Origin: Dicyema japonicum
Lineage: Eukaryota > Dicyemida > Rhombozoa > Dicyemidae
Assembly: GCA_011109175.1 (NCBI GenBank)
Contig: RDEW01000010.1
Span: 186,001-250,000 of the forward strand
Length of the DNA: 64,000 nucleotides
Direction: 5' to 3'
Position 1 is the first letter of the stretch, and each line of letters begins with the position of its first letter. The notes beneath the pieces are model-generated. The model was given only the letters and a program-made list of their open reading frames with translations. It was not told the DNA's origin and searched no databases. The position numbers were made by a program, and so were the translations under genes. This document shows, piece by piece, positions 1-11,305 of this stretch.

Positions 1-47
1 TTTTGAAAAATAAACAAGGCAAACAATACTGGGAGAGACCCAGATAA

Positions 48-225
48 CCTAATGCCCGTGTCTTCCAATTGACTTGTGTACCACCTAATGGCCGTGTAAT
101 TCCTTATTGATAAGTGGACCATTTTTATTGACAGTGGATCATAATTACTGGACCTAATGGGCACATCATTCTTATTAGTACCGGAACACTTGATGGTGAG
201 TCTTTAATGGCGCATAATTACTGAC
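48..225. repeat. Degenerate ~35-bp tandem repeat
   Basis: The word cctaatg recurs at 48, 84 and 153, spaced by one or two units of about 35 bp. A second word, cataattactg, recurs at about 140 and 212. The copies differ at many positions, so this is an old array. It lies just upstream of the LINE at 331 and could be its 5' flank, but nothing ties the two together. Confidence 0.35.
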
Positions 226-330
226 ACAATTTATGTAATTTTAAGGACAGAGGCTCAATTACCTGGTGACATGGCTCTGTTAAACATATGTAAAAAACAC
301 TCATTACGATACAATCGAGAACTTCTGAGG

Positions 331-2330
331 CTCATGACATTTAACGTACGTGGAATATCAAAAGACTGGGCAAGGAAAGTACGTTGTGACGATCTCGAGA
401 AATACAAAATATCTACAAGTGACGAAAATCGAAAATAGACACGATGAAACATGGAACAACTACCGACTAATTGTCTTCCCGAGTGAATGTAAGCGGGATG
501 GGATTTGCCTTACACGTGGATTACCTCAAAAAACTACATCGCTATTGGAGAGTTAACGACCGAATATATGTCCTACAAGTCAAACTAAATGATTTATGCC
601 CATCCAAAAGTCTATTAACTATGATAAATGTCTATGCACCACACTGCGGGCGAGTAATCAAGAACCCTGGTGAGCTTGAGGAATCCTACTTAGAACTATC
701 AAGAAAATATTCGAATAATGCGTCTTTGTTGCGAGAGATATGAATGCAAAGGCCGGAATGCGAATGGGACCCGAAGAATCCTCTATTGAAAGACACGGAC
801 ACGGAAGGAGATAGGCATCGGGAACTTCTCTGGTGAACTTCTGCTAGGCAAATAGGCTATTCCTGTGCAACACTGCCTTCACGCACTCAGCTCGCCACAA
901 GACGATATGGCACGGACAAAGGAAAAACTCTGTTAAGGAGACCATGAATATATAATCAAATCAACTACATTATCTGCCGAAAGTCTGATAAACACTTGCT
1001 AAATGATGCACATTCCTACGAAGGGACAACAACTGACAGCAATCATATGATCGTTATTGCAGAACTGTCTGTAAAAAAGCACTTGACTGGGAAAAAATAT
1101 ATTGAACAGACAACATTCATGGGAAATCATTACATCCCTATTAAAAGATGTGGAGTGCCTAAATGACAATTCAAGGATGTTTGCGGCTTTACAAATCCTG
1201 CGGACAAAGATAGGACAAAACATCCTCCAAATCAAAAACAAAAAGGAAAATTCGTTGATAACCAAGAAGAAAAAGCCGAACTAATTGCATGTCACTTTGA
1301 AATGTTGCTGAATACAGACAATGAGGAATTTCCCCCTTTCCAGGAAGAACCGAGGACATTAATGAATGCTATTACAGTGGAAGAAGTTGAATCAGCTCTA
1401 AAAAAACTGAAGAATAAAAAGAGTGCTGAGCCAGACAACATAATCACTGAGCTTTTAAAACATGGGTTAAAAAAACTTAGTGAAACAATTGCAAAAGTTT
1501 TAAATGACATGAAACTAATACCTATCTAGGACTTGGAAATGGATTATTAATACCCATACAAAAACCGAACAAAGTAAAAGGACCAGTAAAAAATCTTCGC
1601 TCGGTCATACTTCTGAACTCGATACGCAAGATGCTGGCAACCATAGCACCTTATGCGGATTATGTGGACTTTGTATCACGGGACACGCCCGCACTCCAAC
1701 ACCTACTCGAAAATGCACCTGCGGAGCTTGAGAAATGGTTTCTCAGCGTAAATGTAAACAAAACCGAAATTACTGAAATCAAAAGAGAAGACGATATTAC
1801 TCATGAAAAATGGAGGTGCACTAATGAGCTCAACTCTACTAGGAGACACTGAAGATGTACTAAGGAGGAAAACACTGGCAAATGCAGCAATGGATAAACT
1901 GAGGAATAAATGGCTAAGAGCCAAAGACTTGGAAGTGACATCAGATACAGGCTTTACGGCGCCTTTGTGAAACCAATTTTACTGTACAACGCTGGGACCT
2001 CGTGAAGTTCCTTCAAAGAAGTAACGAAACTGGATTCGTTCCATAAAAGACAACTAAGAAGCATACTCAGAATGGATTGGCCACGTAGAAAATCAACCAG
2101 TGGTATTTACAACAAGTCTATGTGTTCGTACATCAGCAAGGATGTGATAGATCCCCGGTGGAGGCTATTTGGACATGTTTTAAGAATGAACCTGGATGCG
2201 CCCGCTAACAAAGCGATGGAAGATTACTTTGACAGTTGCGACAAACCCTTCCACAGACGACCAAGAACGACATGCCGATTGTCTTAAACAAAGATCTAAA
2301 CCAGGTGAAAAAAAGCTCAAGACTGAGGAA
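331..2330 (+). mobile_element. LINE relic, endonuclease plus RT, internally deleted
   Basis: Plus-strand reading frames give an apurinic-type endonuclease start (MTFNVRGI at 334), then MINVYAPHCG (about 621), then the DHR-like end of the endonuclease domain around 945-1080. The N-terminal RT region follows (1302-1529). The text jumps from KNLRSVILLNSIRKM directly to APYADYVDFVS near 1640, so RT motifs A and B are missing. The motif C box has also decayed from YADD to YADY. The C-terminal part (RLYGAFVKPILLYNAG, RWRLFGHVLRM) runs to about 2290. Frameshifts and stops are frequent, so the element is dead. The C-terminal words match those in the minus-strand elements at 6480-7850 and 8300-9850, indicating one family. 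The clade is RTE-like by domain order, but I cannot assign it firmly. Confidence 0.8.
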
Positions 2331-2424
2331 AAATTAAAATCAGAAGAAAATGTAAAAACGCTAAATATTGTTTTGAGTGTTGCACATTTCTTAATAATAA
2401 GGCTCGTAAAAGTGCCTTATTAAT

Positions 2425-2580
2425 AAGGCTCCATTGTGACCTACAGGCATTGTTCATGCAATGTGAGTTATCCCTCATGGTCGAGAGCTCAATGTTTTGG
2501 AAGAGCTATAATGACGTTATAGGCTCTTTCTTCCTCAGTCCTGCAAGCCGCTCGATCACCCTAATAAACTTTGTTGTGCT
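2425..2580 (+). repeat. Dispersed repeat D, copy 1
   Basis: A block beginning cattgtgacct and ending with ctcagtcctgcaagccgc reappears at 28320-28480 with the same word order, and in shorter inverted form near 28865-28950. This copy follows directly on the LINE relic and could be its 3' untranslated part or an independent short element. Confidence 0.55.
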
Positions 2581-2957
2581 AGGACTAAGCGCGCCATGCG
2601 TCTTAACGGAGATCGGCTAGAAAGACAAACCGATCCCCAACGCTACAGTATTTTTACTCATTTATGTAAATACCATGTTAGATTCTTCCAAAGACCATCT
2701 AAATCTTTGCATTATCTATTTATTACTCATCCATATCTGGATTATGCAATTCTGTCTTTGATTTTCCAATACTTTTCTGTTGTAATGCTTTATGTATAGC
2801 AAAGCCCATTAGTGTCTACAGTCCGGTCCCAGAAACAGAAATATGTATTCCCTATAGTTTTCATCAAATACAGAAATACTTTGTTTCCTGAAGGCTACAG
2901 CTACTCAATGCTGTATATTTTGGCAAAACTGATTTTTCTTACTTTAGAACTGATTTC
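2581..2957. other. Intergenic, no gene seen
   Basis: Short open frames occur on the plus strand, but none has a recognisable domain, and no pair of short GT..AG introns joins them into a longer frame. Confidence 0.5.
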
Positions 2958-3154
2958 TCCCACATTAATTTTTTTTTTGGAAGAAATTTTATTATCAAAT
3001 GAATAAAAATTAAATTAAGGCATCTGAATGGCCATGCTATTTCCCCTAACAATAGCCAACGAGATACGTTCTCGGAACCAACCAGTCTCTCGCGGATCCA
3101 TGATTCAAGCGGTGACCAAGGATCCGCGAGAGACTGGTTGGTCCCACATTAATT
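2958..3154 (-). mobile_element. Retroposon-like insert with hairpin-rich 5' end
   Basis: A 13-bp word, tcccacattaatt, occurs exactly at 2958-2970 and again at 3142-3154. The 171 bp between the copies, read on the minus strand, starts with a long perfect hairpin (arms 3120-3142 and 3077-3099). Two smaller stems follow: 3070-3074 with 3060-3064, and 3051-3056 with 3036-3041. A 70-bp AT-rich stretch then ends in eight or more A residues next to the other direct repeat. A target-site duplication, an A-tail and a structured head are what a retroposed small RNA or SINE would leave. No tRNA A and B boxes are evident, so the source RNA is unknown. I saw no second copy in the window. Confidence 0.5.
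3077..3142. repeat. Perfect 23-bp inverted repeat, 20-bp loop
   Basis: The arm at 3077-3099 (accaaccagtctctcgcgg followed by atcc) is the exact reverse complement of 3120-3142, and 20 bases separate them. The arms are far more GC-rich than the surroundings. A perfect stem of this size in AT-rich DNA is unlikely by chance. It is the head of the retroposon-like insert listed separately. Confidence 0.9.
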
Positions 3155-4566
3155 GTAATTAAGCCGAAATTCTTTCTTCAACAGTGTTTTTGAGACATTA
3201 ATTAAAGAGAGGGATGTTACCACCTTAATCATTTAAATGTAGTCTTTATCAACCAATTCATTAGAATTTATAAAAGTTTAACATTAAAAATGATAGTTCT
3301 TGTGAACTACCAGCAGGATTATCCATAAAGAAAGGACAGTCATGTTGTGCACATCCTCTGCATCTGATAGATGAATGAATTCTCCCATTCTAACTTCATA
3401 TAAGTAGACTATTATGATCTACATATTTTCTTCACTAGACTGTTGATATAATCGAGATTATGACCATGTTAGTTTTAATGAACGTTTGTATCCTTTTATT
3501 AGGTTTATTTATCGTCCTCGGCATTTTACGTCATTGGAAGTCGTAGATGTCGAATCTTAAAGTTCTAGAAATGAACATGATGATTACTTTGATTACTCAT
3601 CTGCAGTGTACATTTCTCCTTTCCTTCTACAGTTTGTCTTCGAGTCCTGAATTAGTTTCCATCATGTTTCTGCTCCTATCTTGGACGGGACTCTAGTGTA
3701 TAACCTTACTTGCAATCCGAACGGATATTCCTAAAATCTCACCTTTTAATAATAGCGGGGAGTTAGATAGGCCTTCTGTATTCGCATCACAATCTCCTAT
3801 TTCGCTATCACGGAGACTTTAATGTTGTCGAGTGTTATTTATTAAAACACGGTTCGATAAATAATAAATTCGTGCAACCTATCTGATCCACCAGTTTTAC
3901 CCCTTTGTTGTGTTCTTTCTATGGAGACTTTCCAAATCTTTCATAGTCGATAGTTTCATCTATATCTTCGACAGGTCATCAGAACAATCATTCGTTTACA
4001 GTCCGAGTCGATACTTTGATAATAGAGAAATCTTTCGGATTCTTACCCACGACAGTCAGATCCGATGTCATTAGACGTTCAGCAAAATCTTTTAATCAAG
4101 TGGTATTCAATGAACTGAATTCTGGTACAATTTGGTTATCAAGTTCCAATTATTAGTTTTAAATGATTTAAAGCCTATTCTCTCAAAATGAAGAAACTAT
4201 AATTCATGTTTATTTGGGGATTATTAAATAATTCATGAATGAATTTAGCATATTATTAACATTTTCACACGTGCGGCACTCGAGACGATCATGTCTACTC
4301 TCTTCTAACTCATTTTTCCTCAAGCTACGATCCTCAAGACATCAATATTGCCTGCAGTTTTTAGTAACGGTTTAATCGCTTCAGATCCTTTCTAGCATGG
4401 ACGGTAAAGTCCTACATAGGTGACCATGGCATTGCCTTCCATCCAACATGCAAGAAGTCTTACAAATTTATCATAATTACTACAATATAACCAGACCATA
4501 ATATTAAATTATTTAAATGGATAATAATTTATTATTAAATTAAATCAAAATAAATAAAGTAGCTAG
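3155..4566. other. Intergenic, no gene seen
   Basis: AT-rich, with no open frame that resembles a known domain on either strand and no clear repeat shared with the rest of the window. Confidence 0.5.
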
Positions 4567-4572
4567 CACGTG
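4567..4572. promoter_or_regulatory. E-box CACGTG upstream of the bHLH gene
   Basis: A perfect palindromic E-box ends 11 bases before the proposed ATG of the USF-like gene. CACGTG is the preferred site of USF, MYC and MAX type bHLH-zipper proteins, so autoregulation is possible. The word is unusually frequent in this window, so a chance site cannot be excluded. Confidence 0.35.
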
Positions 4573-4583
4573 TAATCTTGAGG

Positions 4584-4984
4584 ATGGATAGCTCTATAAA
4601 TGTTATTTACATTCACTTACACTCAGTTTAGAATTCAAATAAATCTGAGCGAACATATTCCCTATTGGGTCCGAACGAGGATCCGTTGACTTTGTTAATG
4701 AAAGATTCTTCTCCCCCGTTAAAAAGGCCATGCATCGACAGGAGGGAGACTCACAATACAAGTTTTTAGCATAATTAACCCCCAGTGGAACGTCTTCGTA
4801 GGCTAAAAATAAACGATTGGATAAGCAACCTGTCAAGTCGTATTCCATGTGAAAACCGAGAATCTTTAGTATTTATTTCTTTAATTCATAGACTAAAGTG
4901 CAAGTCCTGTCCTTGGCCTGCTCATATATTGACCAACTTGTCAAGGACAACAAGGAGTTGCGAGAGCATCTTGACAAGAAGTGA
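4584..4984 (+). CDS. USF-like bHLH transcription factor, 4 exons
   Basis: A compact nuclear DNA-binding factor of 107 residues. Exons are 4584-4601, 4632-4761, 4786-4868 and 4892-4984, with GT..AG introns of 30, 24 and 23 bp; the joined frame is open throughout. The basic region reads RRETHNTMERLRRLKIN and keeps the His, Glu and Arg residues that contact CACGTG half-sites in class B bHLH proteins. Helix 1 continues as DWISNLSSRIPC. Helix 2 reads KVQVLSLACSYIDQLV and resembles USF1/2 more than MAX or MYC. The zipper is very short (KDNKELREHLDKK, then stop), so dimerisation may rely mostly on the HLH. The N-terminal arm of about 40 residues is unlike USF. No single exon is long enough to be called alone. 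I am sure of bHLH and fairly sure of USF affinity; the first exon is the weakest part. Confidence 0.8.
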
Positions 4985-5036
4985 TTATTTATTCTGTCCT
5001 TATTTACTTGATTATTTCTAATTTGTTACCGCAAAG

Positions 5037-5430
5037 ATTGCTCACACTATTTTTATATATTACATTGATGGTATAGTCTGTCAGTGCAATGAGTTTGCTC
5101 AGCACGTGTCCAATCGTATGGTATTTTAGTGCTCCTAGGGGATAACCAAACTGAATTAGGATTTCTTCAGTATGCCTAAACAGGGGGTTTTGTAGCGCAG
5201 AATTTGAGATTGTGCCTTTGATTAAAAAATCTCTAATAGAGTTGAGAGTTTATTGTTTAAAATCACTCATCCTGTGTCCACCGCATTTACAAAGACTCCG
5301 TAACACCGCAATGAGAGCAGAAAAATTTTATGTTAAAGGAAAATTTTCTTTTCCCAAATCTAATCGTATTTCTGATCTGGGAAAACAAATGGATTGTCGA
5401 AGCCACAAAGATCACAAAGAAAGTGAATGA
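5037..5430 (+). CDS. Unidentified compact gene, partial 5' end
   Basis: Three pieces join into one open frame if two GT..AG introns of 23 bp (from about 5112) and 26 bp (from about 5171) are removed. The product would read ...YIDGIVCQCNEFAQHV, then DNQTELGFL, then EFEIVPLIKKSLIEL, and continue to a stop at 5430 after a basic, His-rich tail. A 3' splice-like site precedes it at 5036, so an upstream exon is likely, but I could not join it in frame to the bHLH gene ending at 4984. I do not recognise the family. The two short introns restoring one frame are the only support beyond length. Confidence 0.35.
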
Positions 5431-6470
5431 ATTTAAATGATACGATCTAAGCTAATCGGAAGAGGGCATTCAAAGCTACAGAGCGATGGACTTCCGGAAG
5501 GTTCTCCTCTCCAATGCCTCTGGAATCCCTAATCCGTAAGAACCGACGCGTGCCCATGCAACTAAGAGCATCCGGATACACCAAGTTTTAAACAAAAATC
5601 TAATCTTGTCAAACCAGAAATTGAAAGATACATCAGAAGTTTCACATATGATCGCTAATAATCAGTTGAAGAATTCATAAACCACAATTTTTGTTGTTAT
5701 TCAATATACTCACGTTAACTTTATGTCCATTTTGGTCACTCAGGAATCATCACCCCAACCTTCAAGCAATTGAAAATAGTTTGTCTCCTCAATTCTTTCC
5801 ATCAACATCTCGAGCAGGTAGCATCTTCCCCAATATATGTCTCAGATCGATCGTCCCAATATCGATGTGTCTGAGAGTCACCCAGTGTTATCAACTATAT
5901 TTATGTTATTCTCTCATGTCCTCTATGGTCTTATTAATCAAATATTTTCGTGTAGGATCATCCACTTTAAATGTATTTTGAAGGCATTTGTAGAACATAC
6001 TCAGAATATCGTTACAGGTTAGTAATAGGGGTACTATATTCACCTTCGCATGTGAATTAATGATAACTCGTACTTGAGTAACGTTCCTACTTTGATTGCT
6101 TTAAGGTCTTTTTAGTGGTGATCCGGGGAGCGCCCTCAAATTGTAGAGGGAGGAACATCGTGCCAAGTTGAGGTCTCTGTTGGAGTTTACCGGGATCACA
6201 TGAGTAATTAGTTTGGTGTTGGTGTGGAAAGGATCAGTTACGTTGTATGTAATTATTATAGCAATGTCCGCGGAACAGAAAAGTTAACTAATTTAAAATT
6301 CCACTTTTGCCATGCATCTCTGAACACACGCTGTGAGTCGTTTCCATCCTCCACTGTTTTTCGCATCCCCCCTCAGATCATCCAGATCCTCTGCTGTTTT
6401 CAGTTTTCTTCTTATGTAAGTGAGTTTTTTGTCGACCTCGATACGTTGTTTTGTTTAATACAGAAAAGTA
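5431..6470. other. No confident gene
   Basis: Several short open frames lie on both strands. One minus-strand stretch near 5880-5985 has protein-like composition (VDDPTRKYLINKTIEDM), but no supporting exon or family could be found. Confidence 0.4.
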
Positions 6471-6479
6471 TGATTCCAT

Positions 6480-7850
6480 GGCCTGATTGGCCGGTGCCAT
6501 TTCCGAAGCTTTATGTCTAAAGAGCTGCCATTTAGCAGAAGTAACTTTAATCCCAATCTTTGTTGTTTGAGTAATTCTATATAGATCGTCGTTGGTTATC
6601 CGGTTGGCCAGTAGATGCCCAAGAGAAGTCGCAGTTGTTTTCTGTGGAATAAGTCGAGGTTTTCCAGTTCTTTGGTGGTTAGGCTCCAGGTCCCCGCGTT
6701 ATAAAGTAGAATTGGTTTGATATAGGAGTTGTACAACCGAATTCGAAGACGAGTGCCTATGTACTTTCGCCGCATCCAGATCGCCCACAATTTTTTGAAA
6801 GAAGCAATCGCCAGAACTTTCCTGTGATTAACGTCCTTCGAGTCCCCGAAGAGATATCCAATTTGTTTGCATGTTCTCCACTATTATTTGTTTCTCGTCC
6901 ATCCTAGCAGCCTGCCTGACTCTGATAGAAATATTCTTCCATAGCAGCATGGGTGACATATTCGAGTCGACATTTTCCAACAGTTTTGATATTTTCTCGC
7001 CGTACTTTTTACGGGTATTGTCGGAAGCACATAGAGCCTCCACAGCCGAGGTCCTGCTCCGCGTAAATACTGCCAGTGCTCCGGAGATTCCAAAGCGTCG
7101 CTTTAGAATGAGACGTGCCACTAGTAGTCTGTGATCACTCGAGGTCATCATGCCACTGTACGTTCAGGAGTCAGTGAGTAGTATGTAGTTGATTTGGTTA
7201 AATATATGGACTCGATTTCCATAGGAGTCTCTCCTCTGCTCTGTCCACGTCGTAATATGTCGTGTTGCACGTTGGAACGCCGTGTTACAAAGGAATAGTC
7301 CAAATGACTTGCAGAAATATATAAGGGCCTCCCCGGACAGATTTCTGATCCCTCGAGCGTGGATGCCCAAAAATTTGATTTGTCCCGCTTTTTCCCCACT
7401 TTTGAATTCCAATCTCCCGCTATAAAGAGCATGTAGGAGCTTGACAGGGAGGAGTAAGCCGATGATAAAAACGATTAGAAATTGTCAAGTTCCTCTGCAT
7501 TGGCGGATACCCTCACTGTGGTCTGTGCAAATACATTGATAATCGATAAAGTTCTAGAAACCATAGTATTATGGTTGTTTCCGAAGCGTAGTTGGAGGAT
7601 GGCAATCCTGTCGTTGATACTCCATGCTTTATGAGCAACCACAGCTGCGTCACGCGCATAGTGAATCCCATCTTATAATCTGACGGTAACAGGAGCAGTC
7701 ATACCCGTTCATTGTTTCATCCAGACCATTGGGACTTTAGTTTCCTGGTGACAGCAAACAGATATTCCATATCATTAGAGGTCCCCACATAATTGTTGTC
7801 TTTTTACGTATGATGTTAGTCCTCTCACATTGAATGATCCAATAGTGAAC
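6480..7850 (-). mobile_element. LINE relic, endonuclease fused to C-terminus
   Basis: Read from 7850 downwards, the element starts with an endonuclease (SFNVRGL, then IINVFAQTTVRVSANAEEL near 7500, GDWNSKVGK near 7410, TSSDHRLLVARL near 7140). At about 6828-6790 it jumps to the RT C-terminus (RLYNSYIKPILLYNAGTW, FHRKQLRLLLGI). All catalytic RT motifs are absent, so about 1.5 kb has been lost internally. The same kind of deletion is seen in the plus-strand copy at 331-2330. The family words match that copy and the one at 8300-9850. Confidence 0.8.
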
Positions 7851-8109
7851 AGGGAAGACTGAGTGCATGAAGAAGACATCTTGTGTAAAAGAGGCACGTC
7901 ACCACCTCAACCAATATGTAATGACTTTCTTATTTTTTTGATTAAAGATCCGAAAATGACAGATCTTTCATTTTTTCTATTTTCTGCTTATGAGTTCTAC
8001 GACTGTGGCCACCACAATAACCCGTCGAATCCCATTTTCCTTCTTCCTAAAGTCCAGGAAAATTGAAAAAATATTAGCTCATTTTTATTCGTAATTGTTA
8101 CCAATTCCA

Positions 8110-8240
8110 AGTTAGTCTCTACTATGTGGTCGTGGTGTTGTCCATGTCGCGTTTAGCTGTGGATTCGATTCCCACACCGTACCAACATTCTGCACAGAAC
8201 CAAATACAAATGTTGGTTCTCTGTGAGAGTCCTCCTGGCT
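8110..8240 (+). mobile_element. tRNA-like SINE candidate
   Basis: A near-consensus B box (ggattcgattccc, 8161-8173) follows a plausible A box (tggtcgtggtgttg, 8127). The geometry fits an internal pol III promoter. It does not fold into a functional tRNA by eye, so a tRNA-derived SINE head is preferred. Confidence 0.45.
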
Positions 8241-8299
8241 GCGACATTCATGTTAGGTACCAGTTTCCTTTACTCGAAGGGACAGAGATATATAGTAAC

Positions 8300-9850
8300 T
8301 GAACTACTAATAATGCACATTTGCAACAACAATGTAGTTAATCAATTGACGTCGCTTGTGCTTCACCCGGATAATTTTTGCCGTCTGACGCCTCCATGCT
8401 CCTCTTGAGATTGCGATTTTTCGGAGGTCGTCTAAGTCATCAGGGTGTCCAATCGTATTTTGCATTTTTAGGTCGTTATTTAAGGTCAAAGAAGTGTTGT
8501 CCGTTGTCTGCCCCGAAATGAACCAGTGCTTAGGAAGTATAGTTCCATGATATCATTTGCGGGAGCAGCATGATCCATCCTCAATATATCCCCAAATAAT
8601 CCCCATCGTGTGTCCCCAAGCTTTCAGATTCACAGGTAGTGTATAGGTTCTGGTTGCTGATCGCCTTCGAATAGCGTATGTCCAATAAGGATTTTAGTTG
8701 TTTTCTGCTAAAAACATTTTCCTGAGTTGTACACCAAAATGCATTGTATAGACGCACCTTTATGGATGTTAAGACGTGTGAGTATTTAGCCACGTGGACT
8801 TTAGTTTTATAAGTGCAACAATTGATAACATTTCCTTTCGCTGAACATCTTCTCAATCACCGAGTAGTGAGCCGACTTTCTTTGTTCTTTTCCATTTCTC
8901 ATCTGTTTTAATTGAGTTTCTCTTTCAACAGTTGTGACCTCCGTCTTTTGTTCGTTCATTTTCAAAAACCATTCCGCGAATGCTCCGAGAACATGATTTA
9001 GAACAGTCCTGATCTTTTTTATGTCCTCCGAAACAAAGTCTACGTCATCCGCGTAAATTAGTTCTGTGATCGAAGTCGGCACAATTTGGCTCGTAGGTCC
9101 CAAAGGGCGGCTTCCAGATAGACAACAAATAGTATTGGCGATAAAGAATCTTCTTGAGGAGTGCCAATGTGTGTCTCAAATTTACGGGATCGCTCTGAGC
9201 CGACCCAGACTTGTATTTTAGTGTGCGCAAATAGAACCCAGATCATCCTTTGATTCTCCCTCGTCCACCAACGTACCAAGAAACAACATTAGTTTCCCTC
9301 TGCGTACAGTATCGAACGATTGGAAGAGATCAATCCCCAGTATGTGAACAGCATTCTGGAATCTCTGCGTCATGTCACATATCCATATATGTGTCCATAC
9401 GATATCCCCCGTAAATATTCCTCTTCTAAAACCACTTTGGCCCGGAGACAGATATTCGTCAACAGTAGGAGAAATCCTTTCCGGAACAATCAGAGATAGT
9501 AGTTTCTGTAGGGTTGCTAGAAGGATTATGGGCCTGAGATTTCTGTATAGGTATTAGAATTCCCTGCCTTAGTGGGACAGGCATGTGTTTCATAAAAATG
9601 TCTTTAGCATGCTGCATAGGTGATAGGCCAGTGAGGGCGACGAATGTTTCAGAAGTTCCCCGTTGATACGGTCAATGCCCGGACTCCTATTGTTGTTCAG
9701 TTTTTGCAGAGCCGTTTGTATCTCCGCCACCGTAATTGGCTTAGTCAAAGATCTGGAGCGTCCAGAAATTGAGTTATGTGTTGGTCATCACTCCTGAAGA
9801 GCGATTCAAAGTGATCAGTAACTGAACTATCAACCAGTTTATACTTATAA
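8300..9850 (-). mobile_element. LINE relic, RT to C-terminus
   Basis: Minus-strand frames read RT motif B (GTPQEDSLSPILFVVYLEAA, near 9150), then motif C (LIYADDVDFVSED, near 9050), then KMNEQKTEVTTVE, and finally a decayed C-terminal region with HPDDLDDLRKIAISRGAW near 8440. The copy lacks an endonuclease, so it is 5' truncated. Multiple frame changes show it is inactive. YADDVDFV is shared with the relics at 331 and 26770, which places them in one family. Confidence 0.8.
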
Positions 9851-9907
9851 AAAATAATACAAAAACACGATTTATTTTACATCAACTATATGAAAAAGGA
9901 AAAAAAA

Positions 9908-11187
9908 TCATCTAGAATTAAGACGAATGATGACATGTCTGTAGTCATCAATGAGTTGGTCAAAGAGGTCAATTACAATTTTGTACGACTCATGCCTTAA
10001 TCTGTCCTCAACTGCAAAGACAAGTCCCTTCTCATTCAGATCAGCAAGGAATTCTTTCCTTGACCTGTGATCAGCCATTACGTTCCATAATAGTCTCCTC
10101 TTAATGGACATCTCACATAGTTCCTGTTGCTTTGGGTCCATCTCCGTCGATTCTTCCACGTGAGGATTTCAAACACGCGATATATCTGAATCTACCACAT
10201 CAAAGTCACTCATCACTCGAGACAGTCGGAGTCGGTCCTTTACCTCCTTAATAAACTGATTCATTGACTTGAGGGAGAAGTCCTTACTAATAACAGAGGG
10301 AAGCCGGGACGCATCCCAACAGTCAACCAAATCACGGATTCTCTGGAATTCACAGCTCGACTCCTCCACTAACAGTTACTCATACATATACCGACGATAT
10401 CGAAAACCGAATCCATGTTCCTGTAGTAGACATATATCCCTTGTAACAAATGAGGAGCTAGCCCACGACGTTGGAACGGGGGAAGGATAATAAACTGGCT
10501 AATTCTCGGCCGTATGGAGTCAGGGTGGCAGTAAAAGTTATATACTGTGGAATATCCCAAGAAAAAGTAGTCCGAAGGAGAATTCCCCTGACGCTCATAT
10601 CTGGGATCACCAAAATACAAACATTGAGAATAGATTCCAGCGGGGATCAGTGTCAAAATCTATAGGAACGGCAGTTTCAATAAAAAAGGGGAGAGAATCT
10701 GAATATTGGCCATCAACTCCTTAGCCCCGCTCTCGTCTTTGCTACAATGAAATATTTCTATTTCAGCGGGGTTGAATTGAGTTCAATGAGTGCAGAATAG
10801 ACAAGATCCCCAGGAGGTTGTTGAGCCCTTTCCTTGCTCAATCCATCAATGAATTCATCTCTGTCTTTCAGATAGCCTCCTTTGAGGTATTTGGCCAAAA
10901 GGGACTCGACGTCATCTGGCTTGGCATTCTGGGAATCAATGGCCTGCCCATACTCGACCTCGAGAAGTGTTGTGAGCTTAGTTGCAGACATGTTTATTAT
11001 AGCTTTAACCCATTTGTAGCCGAATATCCGTTCACTGTGAGTTAGATAATAAAAGTTACGATTGATCTATTATCTGATGTGTGTACAGAGGATTGAACTT
11101 GTATGTACCATCATACATGTCAGATTCACTTCGTATTAGCTGCACGGTTATGGATTTGTTGGATTCACATGAATACTCATCCGACAT
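9908..11187 (-). CDS. HAT1: Histone acetyltransferase type B catalytic subunit, 5 exons
   Basis: HAT1 acetylates newly made histone H4 with RbAp46/48-type partners. Exons run 11187-11060, 11034-10623, 10600-10392, 10368-10177 and 10152-9908. Introns are GT..AG and 25, 22, 23 and 24 bp long. Family landmarks are FNPLYTHQI and RIFGYK in the N-terminal lobe, DTDPRWNLFSIYE across the second intron, then the catalytic core FLGYSTVYNFYCHPDSIRPR and RISQFIILPPFQRRG, which carries the acetyl-CoA binding Q/RxxGx turn. The RIRDLVDC element follows, and a helical tail ends in DYRHVIIRL. The product is about 394 residues, against about 419 in vertebrates. One defect: between IELN (near 10775) and AEIEIFHC the frame shifts by one base and no GT..AG intron repairs it. 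This could be an assembly error or a recent mutation. The identification is secure. Confidence 0.93.
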
Positions 11188-11305
11188 GATTCACAAAAAG
11201 TGGCTCTTAAATTTTAAATTTTTAAAGTAAAATCTGCCATTTTTATTTTTATAAATAAAAAAATGCATCATTCCTTCTTATTCGGTCGCTCCAGAATTTC
11301 GTCCC

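Noticed and set aside
4603-4848. Minus-strand 81-codon frame with Cys residues
   Set aside because: It lies antisense to exons 2 and 3 of the bHLH gene, whose coding signal is much stronger.
10740-10790. Programmed -1 frameshift in HAT1
   Set aside because: The site has no slippery heptamer and no evident downstream structure; an indel is simpler.
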